A DNA stretch of 64,000 bases from Tengunoibacter tsumagoiensis. GTDB lineage: Bacteria; Chloroflexota; Ktedonobacteria; Ktedonobacterales; Ktedonobacteraceae. The position numbers and the translations under genes were made by a program. Positions 9,701 to 20,900 of this stretch are shown in pieces. Location of the stretch: positions 1,674,001 through 1,738,000 of the forward strand of contig NZ_BIFR01000002.1 in NCBI RefSeq assembly GCF_003967535.1, given 5' to 3'. Below the pieces are notes generated by a model. The model did no database searches, was not told the origin of the DNA, and was given only the letters and a program-made list of their open reading frames with translations. Position 1 is the first letter of the stretch, and every line of letters begins with the position of its first letter.

Positions 9701-12700
9701 AACAGTCTGAGCTTGCTCCTGTGCTCCAGTCGCAGGCTCCGGAAGAGCTATTAGCCACGATCTGGATGAACGTGCTGGGGAGAAATGATGTGGGACGAGA
9801 TGACAATTTCTTTGAACTGGGGGGACACTCTTTACTGGCGATTCAGATTATCTCACGTATCCGCGAAGTATTTCAGTGCGATATATCGCTCCAGTCCTTG
9901 TTCGAGCTGCCAACTATTGCAGCATTAGCAGAGCAATTGCAGCAGCGATCTCTGACCCATTCATCTATCCCTCTACAGACAACAGCGCAACGACCCAGGG
10001 AGTACCACTCTTCCCTGCCACTCTCTTTTGCACAGGAACAACTCTGGTTCCTCGAACAATGGGAGCCTGGACAGCTAACCTATCTTATCCCCTTTGCGCT
10101 TCACCTCCAGGGCCCCTTACAGCCAGAGGCCCTTCAACAAAGCTTGCAAGCACTTGTTGAACGTCATGAGAGCTTACGTACCTGCTTTATTGAGACGCAG
10201 GGAACGCCAATGCAGGCTATTCTGCCAGCCCTTTCGATAGAGATTACCAGACAGAAATGGGAAGAGGTTGTTCAGTCAGGGCAAGCAAGGGAGCTGCCAG
10301 ACTATCTCAGCCAGCTCTGGCAATCTCCATTTCATCTCTCCGAGGCTCCATTGTTTAGAGCACATCTCTTGCAGGTGGCGGAGAATGAACATATCTTTAC
10401 CATCGTTATTCATCATATTATTGCCGATGGCTGGTCTGTAAATCTGCTGCTTCAGGAATTATTTGTATGCTATCGTGCCTGCATCGAGCACACTACACCG
10501 GCTTTACCTCCACTATCAGTGCAATATGCGGATATCACTCTGTGGCAGCGAGAGTCCTTACAGGGCGCTCATTTAGAGACGCTTCTGACCTACTGGCGTG
10601 AATCGCTCCGAGATGCTCCTGCCTATCTGCCACTACCAACCAATCATCCTCGGCCTCCCACAGCATCTTTTCGCGGGAATCATATCTCTTTTCTGATGCC
10701 CATGCCGCTCCTCAGCCGCTTAAAAACATTCTGTCAGCAGCAGCAGGTCACGCTATTTATGGGGTTACTGGCAGCCTTTGATGTCCTACTCGCCCGTAGC
10801 AGTGGAGAATGGGACCTGGTAGTAGGCTCTCCACTGGCACAGCGAACGCAATCGCAGCTCGAAGGGGTCATCGGGATGCTCGTGAATACTCTGCCGCTGC
10901 GGACGCAGTTGCAGCCAGAGATGAGCTTTCTTCAGGCGCTGGATCGGGTTCGACAGACGGTTCTGGGAGCCTGGGCCCATCAAGAGATCCCTTTTGAGAA
11001 GATCGTCAGCGAGCTCTTAACCGAACGACATGCGGGGATTTCGCCATTCTTCCAGATCCTCCTTGTCCTCCAAAATCAGCCTCCATCTCTCGCCTCTGTA
11101 CCAGAATTACATATCACAGAAGTTGAGCTTGAGAAGGGAACAACCAAGTTTGATCTGACGGTCTTTCTCCAGGAAAGCGCTGTCGGACTGAAAGGGGTGG
11201 CAGAATATAATAGCGACCTGTTTGAGGAAGCGGCTATTCAACGTCTGATGGAACGTTTCCAATCTCTACTTGAAGCGCTCCTGTCCTCGCCAGAGGCAGC
11301 ACTGGGTCATATTCCTGTTCTGTTACAGGATGAGCAGGAGCTCATCCTCTCGCAATGGAATCAGACCGCGCAGAACTATGCATCTGAGAGCTGGGTGCAT
11401 CAGGAATTTGAGAAACAGGCGGCTCTGCATCCTGACGCTCCGGCGGTAATTGCAGGGCCCCATCAGCTCAGTTACGCTGACCTAAATCTACGAGCCAACG
11501 AGCTGGCCCATACCTTACAAGCTTATGGAGTCAGACCTGAAGGAAAGGTTGGCGTTTTCATTGAACGCTCACTTGATCTCCCTGTTGCCTTACTTGCAAT
11601 CCTAAAGGCGGGTGGAGCATATGTAGCGCTCGATCCAACACTGCCCGAGCAGAGACTTGCCTTTCTCTTAGCTGATGCTCAGGCTTCGCTGGTTTTAACA
11701 CAAGAGCATCTACAGGCTCGTCTCACAGCCTATACCGGACGAATTCTTTGTCTCGATACCACGTCTACCAGCAGAATCACACAGGCCAATCCCACCAGTT
11801 CGGTAAGCTCACAGAACCTGGCCTATACTATTTATACCTCTGGCTCAACAGGTGTACCAAAAGGTGTTGAGGTCACACATGCCTCGCTGATGAATCTGAT
11901 CACCTGGCATCAAAGGACCTATCAGATTCGCCAGGATGATAGGGCAACACAGATCGCAGGGCTGGGTTTTGATGCATCGGTCTGGGAGATCTGGCCTTAC
12001 TTAACCGCAGGGGCCAGCCTGTATCTCGTTGATGATGCCATGGTGACATCTCCCGGCGAGCTCGTTGAATGGCTCTGCCAGCAGAAGATTACCATCAGTT
12101 TTATCCCCACTCCTCTACTGGAAACCATGTATGAGCTACCCTGGCCAGAGAAAGGTGCCTTAAGATTTCTTCTCACTGGTGGCGACAGGCTAAAACGGAC
12201 GGAGGCTACCTTACCCTGCCCGCTCATCAATCATTATGGTCCAACTGAAAATACCGTCGTCACAACGAGTGGTGTCGTAGAGCCTGGTCAGACGATGGGC
12301 CTTCCTTCTATTGGTCGACCTATCGCCAATACACAGGTCTATCTTCTGGATACTAGATTAGAGCCGGTCCCTCCTGGCGTTGTCGGTGAGATCTATATTG
12401 GCGGGGATAGTCTTGCACGCGGCTACCTGCATCGGCCAGAGCAGACGGCAGAACGTTTTATCCCACACCCCTTTCATAAGAAGCCTGGTGAACGGCTCTA
12501 TCGAACCGGCGATCTGGCGCGTTACCTTCCCGATGGACAGATTGATTTCATTGGCAGGCGTGATCATCAGGTGAAGATTCGTGGCTTTCGCATCGAATTG
12601 GGCGAGATTGAGACGGTGCTCCTTCAGCACCCTGCACTCCAGGAGGTGCTCGTTCAGGCGCTGGAAGAGCTTCCAGGCAGGATACGGCTGGTGGGCTATC

Positions 12701-15700
12701 TTGTTCCTCACAACAGACAGGACTGTTCAATCTCAGCTATACGCAGCTATCTTGAGTCACGACTTCCTGACTATATGATACCAGCTGCATTTGTGCTGCT
12801 AGAGGCCTTTCCGCTCACCAGCAACGGAAAGATCGATCGGAAGGCTCTCCCTCATCCTGAATGGACCATACAACGCGAGAACAGCGAGCTCTCACGTCCA
12901 CTTACACCAACAGAACAACAGCTACTCACCATCTGGTCTCAGGTCCTTGGCATCCAGGGGCTCCAGATTCATGACAATTTCTTTGAGGTTGGAGGGGATT
13001 CGATCCTGGCCATTCAGATTGTAGCCAGAGCCCATCAATCTGGACTGCATCTTACGCCGAAAGAGCTTTTTAGCCATCAGAGTATCTTTGCTCTGGCAAA
13101 TAGTATCGTTCCCAATCTCCCTCCAATTGCGGCTCTCCCTGAAACATTGGAGGAGTTCCCACTTACACCTATCCAGCACTATTTCTTTGAGCAAGAGCTT
13201 AGCGCCATGGATCAATGGGGACAGGGGATGCAGCTAGATGCCAGCCAGTCTCTCAGACCAGCCTTACTTGAGGCAAGCATCCATGCACTTATTGCCCATC
13301 ATTCTGCTCTCCGCCTCCGTTTCTCAAAAGAGGCATCCGGGTGGAAACAGCGTATTTCAGAGCCTGAAGACGATGTCCTGACGTTTCGATGCATTGATCT
13401 CTCCGCTCTTCCCCCAACAGCCCAGGAACAGGTCATGGTGATGCATGCCAATCAGCTCCAGATGGCTCTTCATCTTTCATCCGGGCCGTTGCTCCAATCC
13501 GTGCTCTTTCTACGTGGCCAGGAACATGACGACCGTTTCTTCTTGTTTGTGCATCATATGGCTGTTGATACCATATCATGGCAGATCCTCCTACAGGATC
13601 TTCAGACTGCTTACTCACAACTCCTTACCAATGCCATGGTTCAGTTACCACCAACGATGACATCATTCGCCCACTGGGCAGAACAGCTTACTCGCTATGC
13701 TCGCTCTCCACGGGTTCTTCAGCAGAGTGCATACTGGTTACAACCAGCGTACTTCCAGGCATATCCTCTCCCAACCGATGGGCCGCTAGCGGGGAATAGC
13801 AGAGGATCAGTACGGTCGGTATATCTGGCATTAGCGCCGGAAGAGACGACGCTCCTTCTGACTGAAGCCAGACGGCATGCGCATATTCAGGTACAAGAGC
13901 TGGTGCTGACAGCACTCACTCAGACCCTCACCCACTGGAGCCAGAAGAGCCATCTGTTAATCGATGTGGAAGGGCATGGACGAGAAGATCTCTTTGAGGA
14001 GGTTGATCTTTCACGCACTGTTGGCTGGTTTACGACGATCACCCCGGTGCTGCTCAGCACTGGTTTAGCAGCAACGGATGGGGAGGCTCTTCGTGCTATC
14101 AAGCAGCAACTGCGATCGCTACCAGAGAAAGGGATTGGTTATGGATTGCTGCGTTATCTGAGCGAGGACGAAACACTCTCTTCACAGATACGCTCGCAAC
14201 CAGGTGCGCAGATCAGTTTTAATTATCTAGGACAATTTGATCAGGTCCAGGCCGCCAGTGCCCTCTTTCATCACGTTCGAGAGTATAAAGGTCAGCCGCA
14301 CAATGCGCAGGATCGGCGTCCCTATCTCTTTGAGATCAGTTGCTTCATTCTGGATGGACAGCTTCAGATGGGCTGGAGCTATAGTGAGCATGTCTATCGC
14401 CCAGATACGATTGAGATGCTGCTAAATACCTGTGTGGCTCATCTGCGACGGCTCCTTCAAGAGTGCCTCTCCTCACAGGAGAATCCCTATGTTCCGGCGG
14501 ACTTTCCAGATGTGCTTCTGCGGCAGGAAGAGCTCGATCTCCTCTATAGTCTGTTTACACAAGCGCAAGGACATCATGAGACGGCTCAGGCAATAACTTT
14601 GGAAGCCATGTATCGCCTTACGCCCATGCAGGAGGGGATTCTCTTTCATAGTCTCTCCAATCCAGCCGAGGGAATGTATGTTGAACAGCTCGTCTGTGAG
14701 ATCAATGGAGAGCTTAATCTGCCTCTTTTTGAACAAGCCTGGCAAGAAGTGATTGAGCGGCATGCGATTCTGCGCACATCTTTTCACTGGCAGCAGCTCG
14801 ACAAGCCAGTGCAGGTGGTTCATCGCCATGTGCCATTCTCTCTACAGTCCTGGCACACGCCTTATTCGCCAGCAGAACTTACGCAGTTCCTCCAACAGGA
14901 CCGCGTGGCTGGTTTCAGCTATGATCGAGCACCACTGATGCGTTTGACGCTTCTTCATGCTGGCACAAACCACTTCTATCTTGTCTGGAGCCATCATCAT
15001 ATTCTCCTCGATGGCTGGTCGGTGTCAATTGTTTTTCAAGAAGTTTTAACGCTCTATGAAGGCTTCTATCATGGCAGTTCCCTGGCTCTTCCACCGGTAT
15101 TTCTTTATCAAGACTATGTGTTCTGGTTCTATCAACAAGATGCAGCCCAGGCCAGGACTTTCTGGCTGCAAACGCTGCAAGATGTGACGGCCTTTACAGC
15201 CTTCTCCTATGATCGCTCGCTCGCTCATGTCACAAGTGAGCAGACAAAAATAGACTATCAACAGCAACAGATTCATCTGTCAGCCGAGACACTGGGCGCG
15301 TTACAGGCGTTTGGGCAGCGTAGCCAGCTTACGTTCAATACTCTGGTTCAGGGCGCATGGGCGTTACTCCTCCATCATTATAGTAGGGAGCACGATGTCA
15401 TCTTTGGCACTACGGTTGCAGGCAGACCAACAGAACTGCCTGGGGCTGACAGGATGGTCGGCCTTTTCATCAATACACTTCCGGTGCGTGTGCATATCCC
15501 TGTAGACAGCTCAGAGAGATCGCTCACCGCATGGCTTCAGGAGCTCCAGATCCAACAGGTCGAGGCGCGCGAGTTTGCTTATGCTTCTCTGGCCGATATT
15601 CAACGTTGGCTTGAGGTTCCAGCCGGGCAGGCACTCTTTGAGAGCTTATTAGTGATTGAGAACTATCCTGTTCAGGAGACGCTCAAACAACAGCTGGCTG

Positions 15701-17931
15701 ATCTAAATATACGCGGACTCCCGGCTATAGAGCGCACAAATTATCCTCTTACGGCCGTTGTTGGCACAAGCGGACTGCTCTCACTCAATTATGATTGCCG
15801 ATTTTTCAATGCTGAGACCATTACACGCCTCCTGGGCCAGCTGCACTATCTTCTCGAACAATTTCCTGCGCTGGGACAGAACCCTCCCACCTCCCTGTCT
15901 CTACTCCGACAGAGCGAACAGGCAGAGCTTTTACAGCGCTGGAATCAGACCGAGGTCGCGTATGATCTGCATCATGTCTGCCTTGCCTGTCTTTTGCGTC
16001 AGCAGGGAGAACGAACGCCTGATGCTGCAGCCCTGGTGTTTCATGACCAGATTCTCACATATGCGTCCCTTCTCAGACGCGTCGATCAGCTTGCAGCGCT
16101 CTTACGTCAATATGGGGCAGGGCCTGAGTGCATTATAGCGATCAGCCTTCCTCGCAGCCTGGAATTAGTGATTGCTATCTACGCAGTCGTACAAACAGGG
16201 GCTGCATACGTTCCTATCGACTACACATTGCCCGAAGAACGGCGGAACTTCCTCCTGCAACAGACACAGACGCCGCTCTTATTGACGCTTCAATCACTGG
16301 TAATCGATGGTCTACCGTCCTCGGTAACGGGTCTTTGCCTGGATAAGTTACCAGTGCAAGAGGCTCAAAGCGCGCTTCGTCAGCATTGCCCGATCTTACC
16401 GGAGACGCTCTGCTACGTCATCTATACCTCTGGCTCAACGGGTCGCCCCAAAGGGGTTATGGTCCCGCACCAGGGGATTGTCAATCGGCTCCTCTGGATG
16501 CAGCAGACCTACCAGCTCGAAATCGGAGAGCGCGTCCTACAGAAGACACCGGTGAGCTTTGACGTCTCCGTCTGGGAGCTGTTCTGGCCCACAATGGTCG
16601 GAGCCTGCCTGGTTATTGCCAGACCAGAGGGGCATCGAGATCCCCTCTATCTCCATCAATGTATGCTTGAGCAAGCCATCAGTACGGTCCACTTTGTGCC
16701 TACGATGTTACAAGAGTTTCTGTCAGTGCTAACCGCAACCGCCTCAGACGCTCTACCATTCGATCAGGTATCGTCACTCTTACCGATATTACGACGCGTG
16801 ATTTGTAGTGGTGAGGAGTTCCCATATCCGCTTCACGTTCAGACGCAGCGCCTCTTCCCAGGAGCTGAGATCTCTAATCTCTATGGACCAACTGAAGCAT
16901 CGGTAGATGTCAGTTTCTGGCAAGGTAGTGGGCATAAACAACGACAGCGCATTCCTATTGGCAGGCCCATTGCGAATGTAGCGCTTTATGTGGTTGATGC
17001 GCAATTAAAACCGGTGCCAATCGGTGTTCCTGGTGAGCTCTATATTGGAAGTACGGGAATTATTGGAAGTACGGGAGAGATGGGAGAAAAAGGGGAAATT
17101 GCGCTTGCACGCGGCTATCTGCATCAGCCAGACCTTACTGCCAGCAGTTTCCTGCCCGATCCCTGGAGTGGTAGAGCCGGTGCAAGAGTATATCGGACAG
17201 GCGATCTGGTTCGCCGTCTGGACGGAGGAGAGCTAGAATTCGTTGGCCGGCGCGATCAGCAGGTAAAAATTCGTGGATTACGGATCGAATTAGGGGAGAT
17301 AGAGCATGTCTTACGCAGGGCTCCGCTCGTTACCGATACGGCAGTTATCGTCGATACAAGCTCAGCAGGTAATCCGAAAATCATTGCCTATCTCGTTCCT
17401 CAGGCTGGAAGTTCGCCAACGCCCCAGGCATTGCGAGCCCATGCCAGAGAATGGCTACCTGACTATATGCTCCCTTCTCATTTTATTCTGCTTGCTTCGC
17501 TCCCACTGACGACCAGTGGCAAGCTTGATCGCAAAGCGCTTCCTCGACCCGAGCCTGGAGAACGGCAGACGGAGATAGCGTATGCCCCTGCTGAAACTCC
17601 CATCGAAAAAGTTATTGCGGATGTCTGGAAAGAGGTTCTTCAAGTTGACAAAGTTGGCATCAATGACAACTTCTTTGAATTGGGCGGACATTCGTTACAT
17701 CTTATTCGCGTCTTTGGCAAACTTCAACATCAAGTACCTGGCGAGTTGCTATTAACTGATCTCTTTCAGTTTGCAACGATTCATGATCTCTCCGCACATC
17801 TTCAACAGTCAGAGGGACAAACACAGCTTCTTACGGAGGCACAGCAAAAGGCTATTCATCAAAGAGAGGCGATCAATAGGCGCAAGAACACGATGCAGAA
17901 AGGAAGAAATCGACTTGAGCGAACTCAATGA
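6742..17931 (+). CDS. NRPS: C-A-T-C-A-T-E-C-A-T
   Basis: Three-module synthetase of 3729 residues. ATG 6742 follows a short AAGGA-type ribosome site. By nucleotide: C (6820-8100, HHSIIDG), A (8190-9670), T (9730-9930), C (10010-11290, HHIIADG), A (11380-12850), T (12895-13100, GGDSI as usual before E domains), E (13150-14470, HHMAVDTISW, EGHGRE, VGWFTT and FNYLGQFD motifs), C (14600-15900, HHILLDG, expected to accept a D-residue donor), A (15990-17540), T (17580-17800). Pocket codes by eye are DALWLGGTFK (Val-like), DAWFLGHVVK (Leu-like, one change from the classic code) and DVWHISLVDK (Ser). The second residue should therefore be epimerised to D. The protein ends in a basic tail after a T domain ready to pass its chain to the ketosynthase of the next gene. 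The third A domain carries a short glycine-rich insertion near 17044-17100. Confidence 0.95.
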   Translation: MTIFSTGSSNREDQETLLEHDVFLFPTSFAQEQIWFLEQWMSEAPAYQVPWIIKLHGKLNIQHLQHSFSLLIQRHESLRTCFIEQQGVPMQMVYPKLHITLPLISLEQVAAHDEHITSFMQNFVQCYLMQRFDLSLAPLFRACLIQLGAQDYALTLVFHHSIIDGWSLDILTRELSACYQSLSSGQELTLPEVPLQYADVALWQREVLQGAHLEALLAYWRESLREAPIHQSFPTDYPRTSTASFRGAHFTFHLPLSLLTHLKKTCQQKQASLFMGLLAAFQLLLARSSGQWDLIVGTPLAQRTEKLLAEVVGLLVNTLPIRTRLQPTMTFLQVIEQVRQAVLGAWDHQELPFEMLVSELLSERQAGLSPFFQTLLVLQNPASAIAQLPDLSLEIIEITTNTTKFDLSLFFQEEELGLKGGIEYNTDLFQEATIRQIAERFQMLLQEALTHPQKTVSTLSWLSKEESELLISTWNTTTTAYPREMCIHHLFEQQAKLAPTQKAVIFGQDYLTYGELNARSDQLARYLVACGVLPDSCVAVCLERSPELMIALLGILKAGGAYVPLDVTYPEERIDYILRHTHAAMLLTQQSLVSILPKAELQLLCLDTQWEIIAQEQELYSLPVTSPLNLAYVMYTSGSTGRPKGVSITHRNVLRLVKDTNYMMFDASEVFLQLAPVSFDASTLEIWGSLLNGASLVLYPPSLPTLEEIAAHIEHYAITTLWLTAGLFHQMVERYPHTLRLLHQLLAGGDVLSLPHTRQMLQAFDGQGTLINGYGPTENTTFTCCYPLPEPIELSSSVPIGRPIANTSLYILDEQLQIVPVGLPGELYIGGDGLARGYYDRPDLTAERFLPHPYNTSPGERLYRTGDLVRYLPDGRVEFLGRLDRQIKLRGFRIELEEIEATLQQHPAIQESCVLLHENDTGDKQLVAFIVSSHEAPLSKELLRTYMQSHVPHYMVPNIFLLLETFPLTANGKIDRKALLLLLSEEKQSELAPVLQSQAPEELLATIWMNVLGRNDVGRDDNFFELGGHSLLAIQIISRIREVFQCDISLQSLFELPTIAALAEQLQQRSLTHSSIPLQTTAQRPREYHSSLPLSFAQEQLWFLEQWEPGQLTYLIPFALHLQGPLQPEALQQSLQALVERHESLRTCFIETQGTPMQAILPALSIEITRQKWEEVVQSGQARELPDYLSQLWQSPFHLSEAPLFRAHLLQVAENEHIFTIVIHHIIADGWSVNLLLQELFVCYRACIEHTTPALPPLSVQYADITLWQRESLQGAHLETLLTYWRESLRDAPAYLPLPTNHPRPPTASFRGNHISFLMPMPLLSRLKTFCQQQQVTLFMGLLAAFDVLLARSSGEWDLVVGSPLAQRTQSQLEGVIGMLVNTLPLRTQLQPEMSFLQALDRVRQTVLGAWAHQEIPFEKIVSELLTERHAGISPFFQILLVLQNQPPSLASVPELHITEVELEKGTTKFDLTVFLQESAVGLKGVAEYNSDLFEEAAIQRLMERFQSLLEALLSSPEAALGHIPVLLQDEQELILSQWNQTAQNYASESWVHQEFEKQAALHPDAPAVIAGPHQLSYADLNLRANELAHTLQAYGVRPEGKVGVFIERSLDLPVALLAILKAGGAYVALDPTLPEQRLAFLLADAQASLVLTQEHLQARLTAYTGRILCLDTTSTSRITQANPTSSVSSQNLAYTIYTSGSTGVPKGVEVTHASLMNLITWHQRTYQIRQDDRATQIAGLGFDASVWEIWPYLTAGASLYLVDDAMVTSPGELVEWLCQQKITISFIPTPLLETMYELPWPEKGALRFLLTGGDRLKRTEATLPCPLINHYGPTENTVVTTSGVVEPGQTMGLPSIGRPIANTQVYLLDTRLEPVPPGVVGEIYIGGDSLARGYLHRPEQTAERFIPHPFHKKPGERLYRTGDLARYLPDGQIDFIGRRDHQVKIRGFRIELGEIETVLLQHPALQEVLVQALEELPGRIRLVGYLVPHNRQDCSISAIRSYLESRLPDYMIPAAFVLLEAFPLTSNGKIDRKALPHPEWTIQRENSELSRPLTPTEQQLLTIWSQVLGIQGLQIHDNFFEVGGDSILAIQIVARAHQSGLHLTPKELFSHQSIFALANSIVPNLPPIAALPETLEEFPLTPIQHYFFEQELSAMDQWGQGMQLDASQSLRPALLEASIHALIAHHSALRLRFSKEASGWKQRISEPEDDVLTFRCIDLSALPPTAQEQVMVMHANQLQMALHLSSGPLLQSVLFLRGQEHDDRFFLFVHHMAVDTISWQILLQDLQTAYSQLLTNAMVQLPPTMTSFAHWAEQLTRYARSPRVLQQSAYWLQPAYFQAYPLPTDGPLAGNSRGSVRSVYLALAPEETTLLLTEARRHAHIQVQELVLTALTQTLTHWSQKSHLLIDVEGHGREDLFEEVDLSRTVGWFTTITPVLLSTGLAATDGEALRAIKQQLRSLPEKGIGYGLLRYLSEDETLSSQIRSQPGAQISFNYLGQFDQVQAASALFHHVREYKGQPHNAQDRRPYLFEISCFILDGQLQMGWSYSEHVYRPDTIEMLLNTCVAHLRRLLQECLSSQENPYVPADFPDVLLRQEELDLLYSLFTQAQGHHETAQAITLEAMYRLTPMQEGILFHSLSNPAEGMYVEQLVCEINGELNLPLFEQAWQEVIERHAILRTSFHWQQLDKPVQVVHRHVPFSLQSWHTPYSPAELTQFLQQDRVAGFSYDRAPLMRLTLLHAGTNHFYLVWSHHHILLDGWSVSIVFQEVLTLYEGFYHGSSLALPPVFLYQDYVFWFYQQDAAQARTFWLQTLQDVTAFTAFSYDRSLAHVTSEQTKIDYQQQQIHLSAETLGALQAFGQRSQLTFNTLVQGAWALLLHHYSREHDVIFGTTVAGRPTELPGADRMVGLFINTLPVRVHIPVDSSERSLTAWLQELQIQQVEAREFAYASLADIQRWLEVPAGQALFESLLVIENYPVQETLKQQLADLNIRGLPAIERTNYPLTAVVGTSGLLSLNYDCRFFNAETITRLLGQLHYLLEQFPALGQNPPTSLSLLRQSEQAELLQRWNQTEVAYDLHHVCLACLLRQQGERTPDAAALVFHDQILTYASLLRRVDQLAALLRQYGAGPECIIAISLPRSLELVIAIYAVVQTGAAYVPIDYTLPEERRNFLLQQTQTPLLLTLQSLVIDGLPSSVTGLCLDKLPVQEAQSALRQHCPILPETLCYVIYTSGSTGRPKGVMVPHQGIVNRLLWMQQTYQLEIGERVLQKTPVSFDVSVWELFWPTMVGACLVIARPEGHRDPLYLHQCMLEQAISTVHFVPTMLQEFLSVLTATASDALPFDQVSSLLPILRRVICSGEEFPYPLHVQTQRLFPGAEISNLYGPTEASVDVSFWQGSGHKQRQRIPIGRPIANVALYVVDAQLKPVPIGVPGELYIGSTGIIGSTGEMGEKGEIALARGYLHQPDLTASSFLPDPWSGRAGARVYRTGDLVRRLDGGELEFVGRRDQQVKIRGLRIELGEIEHVLRRAPLVTDTAVIVDTSSAGNPKIIAYLVPQAGSSPTPQALRAHAREWLPDYMLPSHFILLASLPLTTSGKLDRKALPRPEPGERQTEIAYAPAETPIEKVIADVWKEVLQVDKVGINDNFFELGGHSLHLIRVFGKLQHQVPGELLLTDLFQFATIHDLSAHLQQSEGQTQLLTEAQQKAIHQREAINRRKNTMQKGRNRLERTQ
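17044..17100 (+). repeat. Short direct repeat causing an insertion in an A domain
   Basis: A 15-bp word, ATTGGAAGTACGGGA, occurs at 17044-17058 and again at 17062-17076 (18-bp period), followed by purine-rich sequence. It encodes GSTGIIGSTGEMGEKGE, inserted where the other A domains of the operon read directly from GELYIGG into LARGYL. The frame is kept. Confidence 0.85.
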
Positions 17932-20900
17932 AAGCGATGCTCTTGAATATATAGCAATTGTTGGCATGGCTGGCCGCTTTCCTGGGGCGAAGAACCTCGA
18001 GGAGTTCTGGCATAATTTATGTGAGGGGATCGAGAGTATCTCGTTTTTTAGTGATGAAGAGCTCCTCGAGTATCTCTCTCCCGCGATGGTCAATCGTCCA
18101 GGCTATGTACGGGCACGAGGAATTTTAGACGATGTGGAGGGGTTTGATGCGACCTTCTTTGGCTATACTCCTCGTGAAGCTGAGGTGATGGACCCACAAC
18201 ATCGGATTTTCCTCGAATTAGCCTATCATGCACTTGAACATGCAGGCTATGATTCTCATTACTATTCTGGCCGGATTGGATTATTTGCTAGCTCAACTAT
18301 GAATACGTACCTGTCAATGATTCAGGATCAGGCGGCAGGTGTCAATAACTTCCAGATGATGCTTGGCAACGATAAGGATTATCTGCCTACCCGCGTTTCT
18401 TATAAACTCAATCTGACTGGTCCAAGCATTACTGTGCAGACAGCCTGCTCCAGTTCGTTGGTTGCTGTCTCTCTTGCTTGCAATAGTCTCTTGAATTATC
18501 AGTGTGATCTTGTTCTGGCTGGCGGCATCTCTATTACCTTCCCTTATAAGGCCGGGTATCAGTATGAGGAGGGTGGGATTACTTCGCCCGATGGGCATTG
18601 CCGCCCGTTCTCTGCTGACGCTCAGGGGGCTGTGTTTGGGCATGGGGGTGGCGTGGTGGTGCTCAAACGCCTGGACGAGGCCCTGGCTGATCACGATACG
18701 ATCTATGCACTGATCTGCTCCTCTGCCATCAATAACGATGGCTCCCAGAAGGTCAGCTATGCCGCTCCCAGCGTCTCAGGACAGGCCAGCGTCATTACGG
18801 AAGCCCTGACCCTCGCCAATCTCCCCGCGCACTCCATCTCCTATGTCGAGACCCATGGCACTGGCACCCCGCTGGGCGATCCCATCGAGGTCGCTGCCCT
18901 CTCTCAGGCCTTCCGCTCTCAGACCCAGCAGCACGCCTTCTGTGCGCTGGGGTCGGTCAAGGCCAATATCGGTCATCTCGATGCCGCCGCGGGCATTGCT
19001 GGCCTCATCAAGACGGCTCTGGCCCTCCATCATCGCTATCTTCCCGCCTCGCTCCATGCCGATCCTCCCAATCCCCTTCTCAAGCTGGCGGAGAGCCCGT
19101 TCTTCCTCAATACGATCTCGCGCCCCTGGAACCCTGCCGCACTCCCTCGTCGCGCTGGCGTCAGCTCCTTTGGAGTGGGCGGAACCAATGCCCATCTGAT
19201 CTTGCAGGAGGCTCCAACGCCTTCTCCGCTCGCTCCTCCTGCCTCTCCGCTTGCCCTGCTCCCACTCTCGGCTGCCACGCCTCAGGCGCTGGAACACCAG
19301 ATGCGCCAGATGGCCACGTTCCTCCAGCAGGCCCCCGCCGCCTCGCTGGCCGATATCGCCTTTACGTTACAGGTGGGACGCCGCGCCCTCCCCGTTCGCA
19401 GCTTCCTGGTGGCCTCCTCTCCCCAACAGGCATCAGCCCAGTGGAGCCAGCCGATACTTCCTGCTGGTCGGCTGCTCTCCTCTGAGGAGGCCACGCCTTC
19501 CCTCATCTTTCTCTTCCCTGGCGGTGGAGCTCAGCACGCCGGAATGGGGGGGCTGCTCGCCTCTCAGGACCCGATCATTGCAGAGCATCTGGAGCGCTGT
19601 CTGCAGCTCTTTGCCCAGGCCCTCGAGCTGGATCTGCGTCCACTGCTCTTCAACCAGCTTCCAGTTGAGCAGGCCAGTCTGCTGCTGCGCCAGAGCCGCT
19701 GGGGCTTGCCTGCCCTCTTCAGTCTGGAATATGCCCTGGCTCAACGCTGGTTGGCCTGGGGGATCGAGCCAGCGGCGCTGCTGGGCCATAGTCTGGGCGA
19801 ATACACGGCGGCCTGTCTGGCGGGGGTCTTCTCCTTGCCGGATGCGGTGGCCCTGGTGGCGGAACGTGCCCGGCTCTTTGCCCAACTGCCTGCCGGGACG
19901 ATGCTGAGTGTCCCCCTCTCCGAGGCCACGCTGCTGGAGCTCCTGCCACCTGAGCTCTCAATTGCCGCCGTTAATGGAGCGCGCAGCTGTGTGGTGGCGG
20001 GTCCGCATCAGCCTTTGCAGACCTTTGCCGATCAGGTGCAGCAGCAGGGGATCACGGTGCAGCCGCTACATATCGAGGTGGCGGCCCATTCGCAGCAGGT
20101 GGAGGCTATTGTGGGGCCGTTTGTCCGCTTTGTCCGGGGGCTGACTCTGCATCCTCCTCAACGACGGGTCCTCTCCAATGTGACGGGGACCTGGCTGACC
20201 AGCCAGCAGGCCTGCGATCCCGCCTATTGGGGACAGCATCTCCGCCAGACGGTCCGCTTTGGGCAGGCGCTGACGACGGCGCAGCAGCTTCCGCATCCCG
20301 TGTTTCTGGAGGTGGGACCTGGACGCAGCTTGAGTGGGCTGGTACGTCAGCAGGAGCTCGGCGCGGGAGCTGCGCCTCTGCGCTCGATCACCTCGCTCCC
20401 CCATCCAGCTCAGCGGGGACAGAATCTCTGGGGAGAGCAGGAGGAGACAGCCAGTCTGCTGCTGGCGCTGGGCCAGCTCTGGCAGGAGGGAGTAGAGATC
20501 TCCTGGTCTCGGGTGCATGAAGGCCAGCCGCGCCAGCGTCTCCCCCTACCTCTCTATCCCTTTGAACATCAGCGCTATTGGATTGCCCCTCGCCAGCAAT
20601 CTCACTCAAAGAGGAGCGATACATTTCGTTCTAAGAATGAGCAAACGATGCTCCATAAACAAGACGAGATCAGCCACTGGTTCTATCTCCCGGGATGGCG
20701 GCGCAGTATCCTGACGCCCACCGAACCCATTCCTTCAGCCACCGGCCCCTGGCTCCTCTTGCTCGATGAGACTGGCTCTGGCTCCGAGCTCATCCAGGCC
20801 CTGCGCCAGGCAGGCGAGACGGTCTGTGTCGTCCAGCTCTCCTCGCAGTCGGCTCCTCTCACGACGGATGGCGACACGTTCACCCTGTCGGCTCCAACAC

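Noticed and set aside
17771..17914. An upstream start for the first PKS protein inside the preceding NRPS gene.
   Set aside because: That stretch encodes the T domain and tail of the NRPS in another frame; the TTG at 17915 has a ribosome site and gives a normal KS N-terminus.
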